A stretch of DNA of 64,000 nt from Cyclospora cayetanensis (Eukaryota > Apicomplexa > Conoidasida > Eucoccidiorida > Eimeriidae). A model generated the notes under the pieces. The model was given only the letters and a program-made list of their open reading frames with translations, was not told the origin of the DNA and made no database searches. The stretch is from NCBI RefSeq assembly GCF_002999335.1, contig NW_020312103.1, positions 1-64,000 of the forward strand, given 5' to 3'. Made by a program: the position numbers and the translations under genes. This document shows, one piece after another, positions 1 to 12,900 of the stretch. Positions within the stretch are counted from its first letter, which is position 1, and the number at the start of each line of letters is the position of its first letter.

Positions 1-3000
1 ATGCAAAAGCGGAATGAATGCATGTATTCGTTTGCAGTGGTCGTAATTTGTGGAATTGCTTGGCATCTGTGGGGTTTTTTATATGGACGTCGTGCGAATG
101 GCCCACTGGGTGCAGTTTGGGTTACTAGCTAGATAGGACTAAACCCGTGGTCCTATCTTGAAGCCGTTTACATTTGTGTATAATTGGATACTCATTATTT
201 TCTTATCGGAAAAGTCTAAGTCGAAGGGTAATGAGTCTTATTGCAGTACTTCTGATGCTGGCGACGACTGCCGAAGGGGGAGACCGGGAGGAGTTGAAAC
301 AAAACATCCACAACGTACCTACGGACTCAGGACTAGATCTGTAAAAGGTGAGAAGAGCGAGAGGCTCCTTATTACCGGAGACGGTGGTTGCAATAAGAGC
401 TGCGTAGGCGCCTAGTTGGATGAGGAGGCCTAGTCGAAGATTGTAGTTCACGCAAAAGGTCCAAAACGGCTCGAACTGGGGTCCCCGGCCCTCTGGGGCC
501 TCGCCTGGCCGAACTACGTAGGTGAAATACATTGTATTCAGGATAATACAGCTGTTTTCGGCTATGCGCGCGCAAAGGACATACAGCTGTTCTGCGCTTT
601 AGTCTTGACCGTTAGCTACGAAAGCGAAGGAAGTTCGGACTAGGGCTTGCACATGAGACACCAAGGAGAGTAACCCCACGATTGAATTGGCCGTCTCTGA
701 TTTTAAATAACTTTATATCTTAAGCGGGCGCGACAATGTGATGAAGAAGCAGCGGCAAATGGCGCGGCCGATACAACTCGGCCCGATGGCCCCATGGTGC
801 TGGAAACAACTGAACCAATGTTGTTGCTAAGGCTAATGCCTTCAAGCTCTGTAAAAACCCTATTTAAGCACCTTAATTGCCTTTAAAGATGATAATTCTT
901 GCGTCATTTATTCGTATCCATAATTTTTAGTGGTATTTCACATAAAACGCCGCCCGCTGGACCTTCGCCTACCCTGCATCGAGGTCGCTGCGATCGCCGA
1001 GCGTTGCTCTGGCTGGCATGCAACAAAAAACCCTGCAAAAAATAAGACTAATCATTAGCGCTGTAGAATTTTCTACGAGAGTGAAGCTGTCTTGAGAATA
1101 TTTCGGAATATGAGTGGTGATTGCCCTATTGTTGCCTGATTTTCGTACACACTGCGGCTGGTTGAGACAATCCTGTAACGCAAACTGCTGATAAGCGGCC
1201 CAGTTTTTCTGGCCGAATGAAATAGCAGAGAAGACAGGACATTGTACAGACTTTGAGTGGCCATAAAGAGGTGTTCGCCAGCTTCACGAGTTGATCTGCC
1301 TATAAAATCAAGGGTGGAGGCCCTTGTTCGAGGAATTCCTGAAGACAGGAATACTGCGAAAAAAGGAAAGCTCAGGCGGAAGCATTTTCAACTGTGCGAA
1401 AGAGCACCTAGCCTACGTTGCCAACATCCGACGGAGTCCCCTGCGTAAGAGGATGAATGCCAGCGTGGGGGAACCGCTCACTCTCAAGCCACTGTGTGGG
1501 CATACTTAACTTCACACCCAATGCAAGCTTGATAGACATTTTTTTGGTGTTCTACAAAAGGGTATTCTTTCTTCCTCCCACCCTCACCCCTCTTAATTTC
1601 CCGTTATGTTGGGGAAAGGCTCAGCCAGGGTGCACATGGCTGCACCCTCTAGGGACTCCTAGCATTCCCAGCTAGTAGGACATGCCAGCTAGCGCACATA
1701 CACACAATGATGCGTTGCCATGTATCGAGCTGACACTACTTTGAAATAATTAAACTACACAAACAGGCAAACCAGTTAGTCAATTTTTAACAAAATCGCA
1801 GTTTATTATGGCAACTGTAAAAGAAAGTGTTTTGGGTCTAATTTAGCTCAATACATATTCCCCTTGATTCCGTGAAAGCACGCCCTCGTCCTCCTTACGT
1901 GTACACTGAGATCAGCTGCATACGACGGAAGAGTTGCCGCCCTATCGCCCAACATCCAGGCAGGTACAAACGGGGAGACAATGATAACGCAAATGTGCGC
2001 AACAACAGTAAAGTGAAATCGATGGGAAGAAGTATGCAAAGTACCACTACCACTGAGGCACGATGGCTCGTTCTCGACAGAACGCTGAAAGATGTGAGAC
2101 TTTTGCTGTGCAAAACAAACTATGTAATTTGCGTAAGGTGCACAAAAAGACACTAGTTGGGCAATGGTTTGGCGCCTAATGGAACAATGGCTGCAAGCCA
2201 ATACAGCCTATGTACGATGGCATAGTAGCTTTCCAAGCCACAAATCGGGCGCAAGGAAGAGTGTAGGGACAAGCCTGAGATTGCGTATGCATGAATTTGA
2301 GGAGAAAGCGCCTTAAAAGTAATAGACTTCACAACAAATTTCCGTAGACGAAGGTAGCTATTTTAGGCCGAACATGCGCTGGGGAAGGACAATTAGCAAG
2401 GAAAGGTACGGTCGCCATTCAAGTATTGCTAAACACAGAGCCGCAAAGACCCTCACAGGTAAGAAAGCGCGCGATTTTTCCTCCGTTAGCCACTACGGCT
2501 AGGGTTCGGCACCCCGTAAGTAGAGACTCGCGTCGACTGTGCCCTTGTCGATCAAGAGTTATTGAATCCTGCACGTCTACGGCACCCTACGGATCCTCCT
2601 TCTCCACACAGATCGGTTGCCGGCTCACAAAGTCCACCAATAATTCGAGGAGGCAATCTCTATACAATTCAATATGGATTGTTGAGTGCAGCCTCCAACC
2701 TGTAGTGAAAATGATATGGTAAGAAAGATCGCTGACTTGTTGGAGAACAGCAAATGAGCATACTCACCTTGCCGCAAACATCTTTGCCTGTTCACCTTCT
2801 AGCGCGTCCTGTACAGCTTGCGGATTGATCAGGACCAAATCTTGAGCCTCGAAGCATACAACTGGCCGCTGATTACGATAATCATGTGCTTATCCTTTTT
2901 CGCATACATTTTTGTGCACTAGCAGCTCTAAAGGCCTAATCTTATAAGGGTGGCTGCTGACCCTGAAGCCCCAGGTCCACGCTTGGATCGCAGAGTCACT

Positions 3001-3311
3001 CAGGAAATAAGCATGAATACAGGAGAGCAATGGTCACACGACGGTAGTGTCTTATGACGATCCCACTCTGCGCATGGAAGCAAATCAAGTCGACCGATTT
3101 CACTATTATCAGCATGGAGTTGCAAATATCACAGGGGAGTGAGGGTCGTGCGATCTGTCTAACCGTCGGCCTATGAATGGATCGCGGTTCATGTCACACT
3201 ACACTGGCAGGTGGATTAAAAGAAGAACGATAAGGCACTAGTGATTTTCGGCTTTTTATTCATAACACTAATCCTCAGAAATCAAGGAGGCTTCTAGACA
3301 TGAGTTAAGAA
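1..3311. other. Gene-poor stretch left of retroelement A
   Basis: No open frame here looks like a protein. All are under about 120 codons, in mixed frames, with no family motif and no convincing splice pattern. Because element A lies next to it on the minus strand, part of this stretch may be the decayed 3' end or LTR of A, but I could not align it with the LTR-like copies at 8.8 or 49.7 kb. I saw no tRNA-like cloverleaf, satellite or telomeric repeat. Confidence 0.5.
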
Positions 3312-4550
3312 TCAATGAGCAGCTTTGCGCGTCGTGACAGAGGTGAAGCAAGACAAGAAATCAGCAATGCCTGTAAGTCGGTTGAGAGCGACGCTAAAGA
3401 TATCCTGATTCTCGACAGCTGACACTAGGTTGATACATCCAATACGCAGCTTATTACAACTGCTCTCAGGATGCGAAGAGACTTGTAGAACTTCGGTTTG
3501 AAGAAAATTGTGCTGCTGCAGCTGCTGGCGATTTGGGTATGATAGTGCATGCTGCTCTGCCGCGATATGCATTCCACGCCATCACAAAGATCGCAGGACC
3601 TTATCCACTGTATTATAACTTCCACTGTGGACCCCCAAAATTCGATTCTGTGCTATGCGCAGGAGCGCACTGCAGAGGGACATGGGAGTGCACAAATGAT
3701 GGAATGCTTTGTTTCGAAGCAGCATGCCATCCTCAACGTGGCATTTTTTTCCCATTTGCGGTTCTGAGATATTGGCATTAGTAGGGTGTTCATGGATGTC
3801 AGAAGCATAGGACTATCACGGTTCCAATAGGGTCCGTGAGTCTCCATATGTAGAGCAGTTGCGTGCACAATGGTGAAGTGATGGGGTGTCGCGATAGCGC
3901 CTAGGCGACCACGTTGGTATAGGTGACCACGTTGGTGATGTTCTTCTAATATAGTTTACTCTAAATTGGCTCTGCAGAGAGCCCTAAAGCCAAGGATCAG
4001 CTTCGATTTTTATCAGTCCTCAAAACTTTTCGTACGGCACAAAAAAGTCCCATGGCTTGTCTGGAGAAATAAATGACGCCTACATAGTACCAACAACTTT
4101 TTCATGCCCCCATCACGCAAATAAATTTCCTTCTCTTTCTCGGTCTCACTGAAGCCACGAGATAGACAAGCAATCCTGTGATGCTTTGAAGAAGCCGTAT
4201 CCTGTTAGGAACTGTCCAGCTCACAGACTGCCTTGCACAAGTCGATCGGACGAAGGAGCATAAATCCAAGTGAGTCTCGAATAAAATTTCGATAAAACAA
4301 TGTACCCATATAGAGCTTTGCGAAATCTTTGAGGGGAGTAAAGGTAGAGCCAGACCTTGATTAAGTAAATTTTTGCCGGATCTGGCTCACTACTTGCAGC
4401 CGAAATCCTAAGAAACCCAAATGCTCTAAAGGGAACCCAGTACTTGCGTGTCTTCACATACGATTACTTGCTATTCAACAGCAAATGCGTACGCTGCAGA
4501 AATTGTAGGTGCTCGTGGACATTTCTGCTGAACATCAGGATGCGGTCCCT
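3312..4550 (-). mobile_element. Degenerate Ty3/gypsy pol fragment (element A)
   Basis: Read on the minus strand, this segment gives pol pieces in the correct order with stops and frameshifts between them. Near 4,550-4,460 is the stretch after the reverse transcriptase active site (a MFSRN-VHEHLQ-type motif). At 4,457-4,221 is the RT connection region, with EPDPAKI followed by a decayed version of the family's Y-x-R-F thumb block and the SDRLVQGS end. Near 3,720 is the pre-integrase VEDGMLLRN motif. At 3,572-3,312 is an 86-codon open frame carrying the zinc-site remnant and the integrase core start (LNRLTGIADFLSC). The same region aligns by eye with elements B and C, for instance in a CACGTTGAGGATGGC stretch shared with C near 52.53 kb. 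It is a relic with no intact gene. Confidence 0.8.
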
Positions 4551-4929
4551 TAAGACTGTCATACGCCCCTTCTTGATAGGCATACAAAAGTCCCAGCAAA
4601 CTCAAAATTCCACAATAGTTCACACAGCTTAGAGCTTACAGATATACCCAAGTGTTTTAGTGCGAGTGTGAAAGGCCGTAGTCTACGTGAAACTAAGGTG
4701 ACTGAGTAGCTGAGAGACGGCCTCCGTAATGTCAAGTGTCGAGTGAATTGTTCATTCGTGCATGTTGTCTTGTGATTGGGCTCTAAGAGGCATTAAAATC
4801 TTATGCCTGGCATTTAGTTTGGATAAAATTCGTCCTTTTTCCGAACCAACGCCGGTCAAGGATCACTTGCGCTGGCCGATTCTTGCACTTTGCCTTTTTC
4901 CAGCAACGCATCTGGCTAAGGCATACAAA

Positions 4930-5230
4930 AACACTTTCTACTCTAGTATTTATGATCAAATAATAATGAGTGGAAAGTTGAATACGCGGTTCGTTTATTT
5001 GCCTAGCTTATTGGCTGCAATGTAGCGTTAGCCCGATATAAATAAATAGTGTTGTGTGCGTGTGCGCTGGATGCGATATGCAGTCAGCTATGGATGCTTT
5101 GAGTTTTTAGAGAGTGTACCTTAGCGCACAGTAATTGTACCTTTCCCCCTAATGTCGGGTTTCCTCAGGGGCGCGTGTAGGGAAAGGAGGGAGATTTTTT
5201 ACAGATGGCCCAATAACTTTCCATCAGGTT
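4930..5230 (+). repeat. LTR-like segment, 5' side of element B
   Basis: This segment aligns loosely with 8,755-8,990 and 49,585-49,870. Shared landmarks are TAGCTTATTnnnTGCA followed by an AT-rich run, then a block around GTGTTGTGTGCG, then CCAATAACTTTCCATCA against CCAAGAACTTTCCATCA in element C. The similarity is old and gapped, so the borders are approximate. Confidence 0.5.
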
Positions 5231-5479
5231 GTACTGAGTGTGGAACTAAGCGTGTGCATGTGGAAAACTTGGATTGAGCGTCACATGTGGTAATACAGCG
5301 TGGTTGCATGCAAGCGTTCCCCTCTCAGCCACTTGCTGTGGATTCACTGGAATGAAAGCGTTACATACAGCAGCTGCCTAGTGTCTAGAAGGTAATACGT
5401 AGCACAGTACGTGCTTAGCAATATTTTGAGGGCAAAGTTTTCTGCGAAGGCAGTTCACTGTGGCGCAATGCTTGTTGAG

Positions 5480-5680
5480 GAGTTCGAACTAGCTTGCAAG
5501 CTAGTGCAAACGCGCTATCTCGACAGATGGTGGAAAGGAATGATTTATCAGCCGATAGAATGTTTGTGAGTCATCGATGAGGGTATGCCAACCACAGAAG
5601 TACGACTTTCGTACGGATGGGCATGCGCTTTTATCAGCTGGTTAGAGACATACCTCGCTTTTCTACCCTCAGATTAAAGG
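5480..5680 (+). pseudogene. Gag-side internal fragment of element B
   Basis: The segment follows the same base pattern as 50,120-50,310 of element C: GCTTGCAAGCT, then GATAnAATGTTTnTGA, then a GGnTATGCCAAC block. In C the corresponding frame opens with an ATG and runs for about 40 codons. The position between LTR and RT suggests gag, but no nucleocapsid zinc knuckle or capsid motif is visible, so the gag label rests on position alone. Confidence 0.4.
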
Positions 5681-6469
5681 AACGACTGTTCCTTGTGGCA
5701 AGCTCATCCGAGAGAGAAGCACTTCGTCGTGGCGCTTATAATACAGATGAAGGGGCCTGCCTGCTCGGATCACTACGGCTCAACCTTCCTACAAGCCTTG
5801 AGTTATCGGTTGATGCCAAGTTTAGCTCAACAAGATATGGGAGTATCAAGAAAGCTGAAGCAGGAACACCTACCAATAAAATGGTGTGTGTGGAGGAAAA
5901 TGTGCCTTTGGTTTGTAACAGTCACAACATAGAAGAACAACTGTTTTAACGTTGTTTTAACTAAGGTCTACTTGGAGTGCCAGGTCAGGAGATCGCAGAC
6001 TGGGCTGCGACTCAGCCACAAAAGCAACTGACCGGTGAGGTTTCCAAGACCAACAGACCTCTTGGCGTCTCAAGAGAAAATGTACGCGATTTCAGCTTTT
6101 TTGGCTAAAAAGGAAGTGCGAAGTCGAGAGTTGGAACTTATGGGGCGGCTCTGTCCAGTTCGAGAAAAAGGCGCTGAGCCTGCCCCTCGTCTATCTGGCG
6201 CCATAACCGGTTTTTATTGCAGCATCCTAACAAACGCTCTCTCGATAGACATCATGTATGATTTAACATGAAGTAGGATTTTTGCGGATCTAATGGTGAG
6301 CTGCCCGCAGGTTGGCCATCCACTCTTCGTCCAACGCCCCGTACGAAGAGATTCGCCGGGACAGGCTCATTTATGTTCCACATGGCATCAAGCGCTCTCA
6401 CAGCATGAACGCAATGACACGGCAGACGGACGAATTGTTGGAAAGTCAAAGTGGAGGAACTGGTCAGAG

Positions 6470-6580
6470 CTTTTGGTCACAACCCTGTGTTGGTGTCTGG
6501 GAAGGACGGGAGGTGGCACAAATGTGGTAATTTCAACCCCCTGAGCAAGAGCATTGTCAGTCTATGATTCGCAGTTAAAA
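6470..6580 (+). pseudogene. Reverse transcriptase N-terminal remnant (element B)
   Basis: The frame through 6,493 reads LVSGKDGRWHKCGNFNPLSK and then meets a stop. It matches the conserved opening of Ty3/gypsy RT (V-x-KKDGxWRMCVDYRxLN) and the parallel FVPRKDGRW motif of element C at 51,290. The palm and YxDD box that should follow are absent. Confidence 0.65.
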
Positions 6581-6739
6581 GGGTTTTTGAGACTTTGACA
6601 GTAGTAGGGTTATGTGCTGGCTTCGGTACCCCCAGCAGTACTACTTCACACTGAAGTACTTTGAAGGCATGTCCAAACGTGCTTGCCGACGAGCCCTGGA
6701 GACGCCCCAGGAATTAACTATCTCGCACTGCAATACATC

Positions 6740-7450
6740 TTGTCTGTGCTGATTCAATCTTTGTACCAAAACTGTTTCTGACACCCAGCTATTCCGATGC
6801 AATCGTCGAGCTGCAGAATGGCAAAACGCTGGGCGTTGCTAAGTAAGGAAATATATTTTTTGACGCAAAACACAGCAGGGGCACCAGAGCTTGTACACTT
6901 CTTCTTGTGAAGCCCCTCTTGAATAGACCACACGATCATACTGTTTTGGGCTATGGTATTATTCACACTACAGCAGAGAAGCTCTTATGATCCTGGTGGT
7001 GGCCTAGGATGCATTTGGCGGCAGAGCAGTGTACACCGTCACAACCAGATCGTCAGCAGTTCAAGGCAGCCAATTTTCTTTAATGTGACATTTTGCAAAG
7101 CCTTTCGATTTCTTAGGGGAGTTGGATTAATCTGAGTGTGGAGTTTATTGTTAGACTGCTGGAGGCCAAGGGTCAGTAAGCATCTACGTCCGTGTCGCCA
7201 GTCTCAGGAACTGTTCATTTCATCTCGTACTGCAGCTCTGTCACAAGAAGTTTCTGAACTGTTCTTCATCCATGTCTGGAAGCTTTACGGATCACTCAGG
7301 ATAACCTTGTGGATAGGAATTCCAGGCTGATTAGTGTATTCTGGCGCGTCTTTTTAGCCCGCCTGTACATTGACCATGATATAACTACTACGAACCGCCT
7401 AGAGGCAGATGGAGAGTTACGGCACACCAGCAGCCTTTTTTTGCAATAGG
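6740..7450 (+). pseudogene. Integrase and linker remnant (element B)
   Basis: Several frames together trace a Ty3/gypsy integrase. IIHTTAEK is the linker before the zinc site. WWWPRMHLAAEQC lies at 6,990-7,030. FISSRTAALSQEVSELFF (about 7,225-7,280) corresponds to the AHFIPC-xxT-AEETAELF block of the family. A DRNSRLISVFWR-like stretch (about 7,313-7,350) corresponds to the second catalytic Asp block, and an EADGELRHT stretch stands where HPQTDGQTER is expected. Frameshifts separate the pieces. Confidence 0.75.
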
Positions 7451-8754
7451 TAATATCCTATGCATGTATAAAGCTAATTACTTGCGCACTTTTGGAAAGC
7501 ACCCCACCGAGCTACGCCTGGACCTGGGGCTCCTCAGTTAGCAGACACCCTCAGGAGAGAAGGCCTGTAAGAGAACAGCTAGCTAGTGCACCGGAATGTA
7601 TGCGAAACGCCCTGAAGCGACAAGCATGGAACTGTTATAAGCAGCGGTCGGTCGTATGTTTCGAGGCTGAAGATTGTGCTCGTGTATCAGCAGGCGTAAT
7701 GCTATCCACATGGTGACCAGATGAAGCTTGCGGCCAGGCGGGTAGGAACATTTGCGACTCCCTCAAGAATCCGTGGTTATTCTAACCATAGAAGTCTTTT
7801 CGCACGTTGGAAGTAAGGCAGAGCTATCAATATTTATCTCCCATAGAAGCTGAAACCCGCCAATTATTGGTGAACTTTGCTCTGCATGCAATTGTCCCGT
7901 GTGGTGGCGGAGGATCCGCAGGGAGCCGGAGACGTGCTGGATGGGACGACTCTACCTCTTCTAGGAAATAGTAGACAAAAGATTCTAGTAAAATGGGGTA
8001 AGGAACGCCAGCCTCAGTGGTTAGCGAGGGAGCTTGTGCTCTTCCTTGCCGGCGGAAGATTTGCATCCCCGGTTCACAAAACTATTCGCGAATGATAGTT
8101 TCCCTTGCGGTCCTCTAGAATTTGCCCCTTCCTAGCCCATTATCTGTCTAAAACGCTTTCTTTGTTCGTGCCTATTGCTTGGAGAGTTATTAATTGTTTT
8201 TGTTCTGGTATTTTCTGGACTGGACTGTATGCGCACAGACACTCAGATTTGCTTCCTTACAATCTTCTTCGTGCGTCTCTTGGGGCAAAAACGACTACTC
8301 TGCTCGGAATGGCACTATGTAAAACTCAAAAACATCATTTTGTGGGGCATGGAAATACTGCTGACCTACTGTGTATTTTGATTCCTCTGATACATTTTCT
8401 TTCTTTTTCATTGCGTTGGGGCAAGAGGCTGACACACTGCAGCGCTCCGTAGACAGTAAGCCATTGCGCCACGTTCGACAGGTTGATGTAGTCTTCCATA
8501 CTTTTGCTGGTTAGAAGTGTGTTTTTGAAGCCTATTTACCCGCTGAAGCCCGCTCTGCTTTGTTCATTCGCATTGTCTTCGCATTTTTGTATACCTGGAT
8601 GCTGGCTATAATGCTGGAGCTCTTCTGCTGTTCTGTAGACAGTTGATTTTGGGAGAAGGGTGTGGAACAGTATGACGCACTTTTTAAGATGGGAGAAGAC
8701 GCAGCGGACTAAAACACAGTATGGCGCTTCCCTCTGCAATGGTTATAAATAGCT

Positions 8755-8990
8755 GGGAACTAGTTTTAAAATATCCACTTGGTTTGTCCTTGTGTATAGC
8801 TTATTATTGCAGCATTGAGTTGGTTATACATAAAAAGGTGCAATGCTGTGCTTTGGCACACTACATGCTGCGTGCAACTATTTGCTAGTGCTGGGATTGC
8901 TTTGAGGATGCAGCTACGCTTATTCTAGTAGTCCTGCTTTCCTCATTCCAGCAGTGGAAGGAAAGATCATTTCCTAGACAAACACTCCAC
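8755..8990 (+). repeat. LTR-like segment, 3' side of element B
   Basis: This copy carries ACATGCTGCGTGCAACTATTTGC, which differs by a few bases from ACATGCTATGTGCAACTAACTGC near 49,706 in element C. It is preceded by the TAGCTTATTATTGCA landmark also seen near 5,000. If it is the 3' LTR, element B spans about 4 kb, shorter than a full Ty3/gypsy element, in keeping with its internal deletion. Confidence 0.5.
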
Positions 8991-9941
8991 TGAATAATGG
9001 GCAATGCAACTTGCACTGACTCTGAAGCTTAAGTGCCCTATTCGGAGACCCGATGAACAGTACAGCCGTTCACCGAAAGAGCCACGAAAGCATTGCGAAG
9101 GAACTGACAGCGAGTGTAGCAACCTCGAGCTTCAAAGCATCGCTTTAAACAGCTCGAACAAGTTCAAAGATACCGCATGCAGAGTAGACAGCAATTACGA
9201 TTCCATCCAAACCAACTAGCGGAACCAGATGATCGAAGCCTTCCGGCTCAGTTTCTTGCCACCGACATGGGTGACGGTCTGAAAGGGAGAGGTTCGCAAA
9301 AAAGACAAGTAAAAGACGACAAAAAGCCCTTAATCGTGTTTGTGGTGTGTGGAAATCAGCAAATAGTTTCTCAGATGCCTTCAAAGGTTCCCACAAGACT
9401 TGAGTCAGCACTCAGTGCGTGCAAGGAACGATGCATCGATCGATTAAGCACGGATCTGCAAGCTCAAGTCACACCTCGTGCGTTGATGAGTCCTATTTAA
9501 ACCCCATAATCCAGCAAAAAATTATAACTAGAGATTATAGTTTTGGAAGAAACAAACGAGAATAGGCTAGCGGCTTGCTGGTACACAACAAAGTTTAGGC
9601 AAGCGCCCATCGATGCAGACGAGCATGCAAGCGCAAGGAATGTCTGGAACGTGATATGGATGTGAGCTATGAAATAGCGAGAAATATCAAGTATAAAATG
9701 GGGGAATTGCATGCAGAGGCGCTTGAAAGCTGCAGACGCCAGCCCGACCCCGCCGTGGCACGCACGGCCAGCTGGTGGAGGGCACCAGCAGGGGCGCTGG
9801 ACGAGCATTGGGAATATCAGTACCGTCACGGCACAATGCACGTCGGGCAACATAGAAATACGTTTGGTAGACCCGTTCCTCTTCATTTTCCTTTGACCTT
9901 TTTGCCAAGTTTAGATTGACACCGTCTTCCAGCTCCCAGCA
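8991..9941. other. Upstream region of the MIC2-like gene
   Basis: Only short, motif-free frames occur here. The stretch should contain the promoter and 5' untranslated region of the adhesin gene. I saw no clear core promoter or TATA element. Confidence 0.4.
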
Positions 9942-12900
9942 ATGGCACGTCCGCAGCGGAGAAGGCCAGCATTCGGCTGGACACTGTCCGTGCTGGTTGG
10001 CGTGCTAGCTTTAAGTTCTACGTTACCTTCTTCACAAACAGGTTTGTTTCAACCATCCTACAGCAAAAAGCAGTCAAAATTTTATGAATGAACCCACTAT
10101 GCAGTGCCGCCACACGGGGTGGACGATGTGCTAGCTATGATGCGTTGACTGTAGCCTTCCGGTATGCGTAAAGGCTTTCAAGCTGAAACAGGCGCTAAAC
10201 GTTCTCTTTTCTTGGCTGAAAGTGGCATTTTTGGCACCTGAGAAGCAACAGTCGTCGTCTGAGAAGCAATTCTGCAATAATTGTCGCTGTGGGGTGTCTC
10301 CCTGAGTACATTCTTCTGCAGAGTGTGGGCTACGGGATGTACAATCATGGGGTAGTCGGATGTACTGGTAGTGCTTGTTTTAGTGAATTTTGGTGTGAGT
10401 GACTTATTAAGATGTGACATCCTAAGAGAGGCATTGCTTTGCTTTGGGGACCTTTGGCTAGCACACCAATTGGGGAGTTTGTGGGTTTTGTCCTTGGGTA
10501 TGCGTGCTTATTTTACTTCAGACATAGCTTTTCTGTGCATGCGAGGCTCATTGTGTCTGTGGCTTTTGCATTTGTTCAGGTGTCGCCCAAGAATCCGCCC
10601 AGGACCAGGTCTGCACAAGCTTGTTAGATGTTTTTCTTGTGATTGACGAGTCTGGTTCTATTGGTTCCTCTAACTATGTGAAGGTACGCGCGTTCTTGGC
10701 CGATTTTTACCTTGCAATGCCTGTCACTCCTGAAGACGTTAGAATAGGGCTGCTGACCTTTTCCACCACCTCCAAATTACGCTGGGACCTCTCAGACCCG
10801 CGGTCCACTGACCCTGTCTTGGCTGGTGAGTCGATAATGAGCCTTCCATCTCCCACTGGGAATACCTATACTAACCTTGCCCTTGACATGGCCAGTGAGC
10901 TCCTCTACGACACTACGAAGGGAGCCAGGAAAGATGTACCGAAGTTGGTTATGGTGATGACAGACGGCGTCAGCAGCAGGGCCGATCTCACACTGGTTTC
11001 CGCTACCAACCTGCGTGAAAAAGGAGCCATTATAGTGGTTTTGGGGGTCGGTGCCGGGGTGAAAGCCAAAGAGTGCACCAGTATTGCGGGCTGCGAAAGT
11101 GAGACCAACTGCACACGGTACCTTCAGACAGACTGGACGAAAGTTAGTGAAGAAGTCAGCACCATTATTGAGGCTGCTTGCTTAGACTTGGCGAAAGATG
11201 CAGTTTGCAGCGAGTGGAGCGACTACGGTCCATGTGAAGGGGAGTGCAGCAAAGAAGGGCTGCAGACCAGCACGCGCACGGAGATCAGTCCACAGAAGCC
11301 AGGGACCCCTCCCTGCAGCACTTGCGAAGCCCCTCAGGGTCGCACATGCGCCGAACAAGCACCCGGTCTTACGCGCACCAAGTCTTGCACAATGCCAGTG
11401 TGCAAAGTGGATGCCCATTGCGGCGAGTTTGGTGAATGGTCCACTTGGAACACGACTTGCGGGACAGCAACGAGGAGACGACAGAGAAGTAATTATAACT
11501 CTCCACCAGCTAGCGGAGGAGGTTTGTCTTGCCTTGAGCAAAACCCTCCTAAAAGTGAGACCGAGGTTGAGATTGTGGACAAGGTTCCTTGCCCAGTTCA
11601 GCAGCAGCCCGGCCCTTGGGCTGAATGGAACGAATGTACGGCCACATGCGGAGGTGGCTCAAGATACCGTGGTCGCGTGGGTCTGCCTCAAGAGGGCGAC
11701 TTGTATGGGGGGGAGACTCTGGAAGCTCAGGGTATTCCAGTAAGAGAAACTGAAGTATGCAATGAAAATCCTTGCCCCATAGATGCTAACTGTGGGGATT
11801 GGAACGACTGGACGGACTGCTCTAGGAGCTGTGGAGGTGGCTCTCAAAGTCGTAAGAGGGAGCCGTGGCTTGACAATGCTCAGTTTGGAGGCCGCTCTTG
11901 CATTCAGCAGCACCCAGAAGGCCAATCCGCCTTGCGGACGTGCAATGCGCAGCCGTGTCCAGTGGACGAGATCGTAGGAGACTGGGAACTATGGGGCGCC
12001 TGCAGTGAAAGATGCGGCCCTGGGGTGCAGGTAAGACATCGTGGGCAATCTAAACAAGAAGCAATGTACGGTGGCAAGACCATCGCCGAACAGAATGAGG
12101 AACTCGCCGATGGCGAAAAGATTCTGCTCACGGAGCAAAGGGAGTGCGAGAACAATCCTTGCGGTAAGAGACATCGTCATGATGTAGCCCCAACAAGCTG
12201 ATGGGAGGTCCCTGAGTATTTTATCATAGTCTATGAAGGTTTCAACCCCGTTCCACGTTTTCCAGCTCGCGTGGGTGCCCGTCTTTGAAGGGTGAGATAC
12301 CTCGAGTGCAGGGATTTTCTTTGAATGGAAACGGGGTTTTGAGGCAACTTGCGTTCGGAAGGTTCCGTACGAGGGTTAAAGCATTTTGTTGTGCGTAATT
12401 ACACTGCTCAGGGCCCTGCACTTTGCCCTTTACTGAGTGGACGGACTGTCCAGTTTGCAGTGGGACCCGGTCACGTCAGACGATGGTGATTTTCGACTTC
12501 TTTGACGGCAAATGCACTGAACATACAAATGAGGTAGAGAGCTGTGAAAACCATTGCCCCGTAGTACCTGAAGAAGGTGGTGGCGGTGGTGGCACTGGTG
12601 GTAGTGGCAGTGGCGCAGGAGGAGGCGGTGGTGGTGAGGCTGGTGAGAGTAGCGAGGAGGAAAAACAAGAAACCGGCGGCTTCCCAACTGCGGCTGTTGC
12701 CGGGGGTATTGCTGGCGGTCTTCTTGTTATTGCAGCGGGCGGTGGTGCGGCCTACAGCATGTGAGTCACAGCCCCTCATGCATCAGCTTCTTTTAAGGTT
12801 TCAATGCTTATAGTGGTGTTTCTGCCGCTGCCAAGGTATATCCCACACTTTGTGGACAGCTGCCTTGTGGTGTTTCTCTTGTCCTTGCTCCGTTACAATC

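Larger units (their letters stand above)
4930..8990 (+). mobile_element. Degenerate Ty3/gypsy LTR retrotransposon (element B)
   Basis: This is a plus-strand relic bounded by two similar LTR-like segments (about 4,930-5,230 and 8,755-8,990). In order it holds a gag-side segment matching element C (about 5,480-5,680), the start of the RT domain (VSGKDGRWHK, near 6,493-6,525), a spacer matching the RNase H/integrase linker of C (about 6,740-6,850) and a long decayed integrase (about 6,960-7,440). The RT palm with the YxDD box and most of RNase H are missing, so the copy has an internal deletion. Many stops and frameshifts rule out function. A and B lie in opposite orientation with their 5' sides facing, and A's RT fragment occupies the place where the outer half of B's 5' LTR would be. 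Confidence 0.75.
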
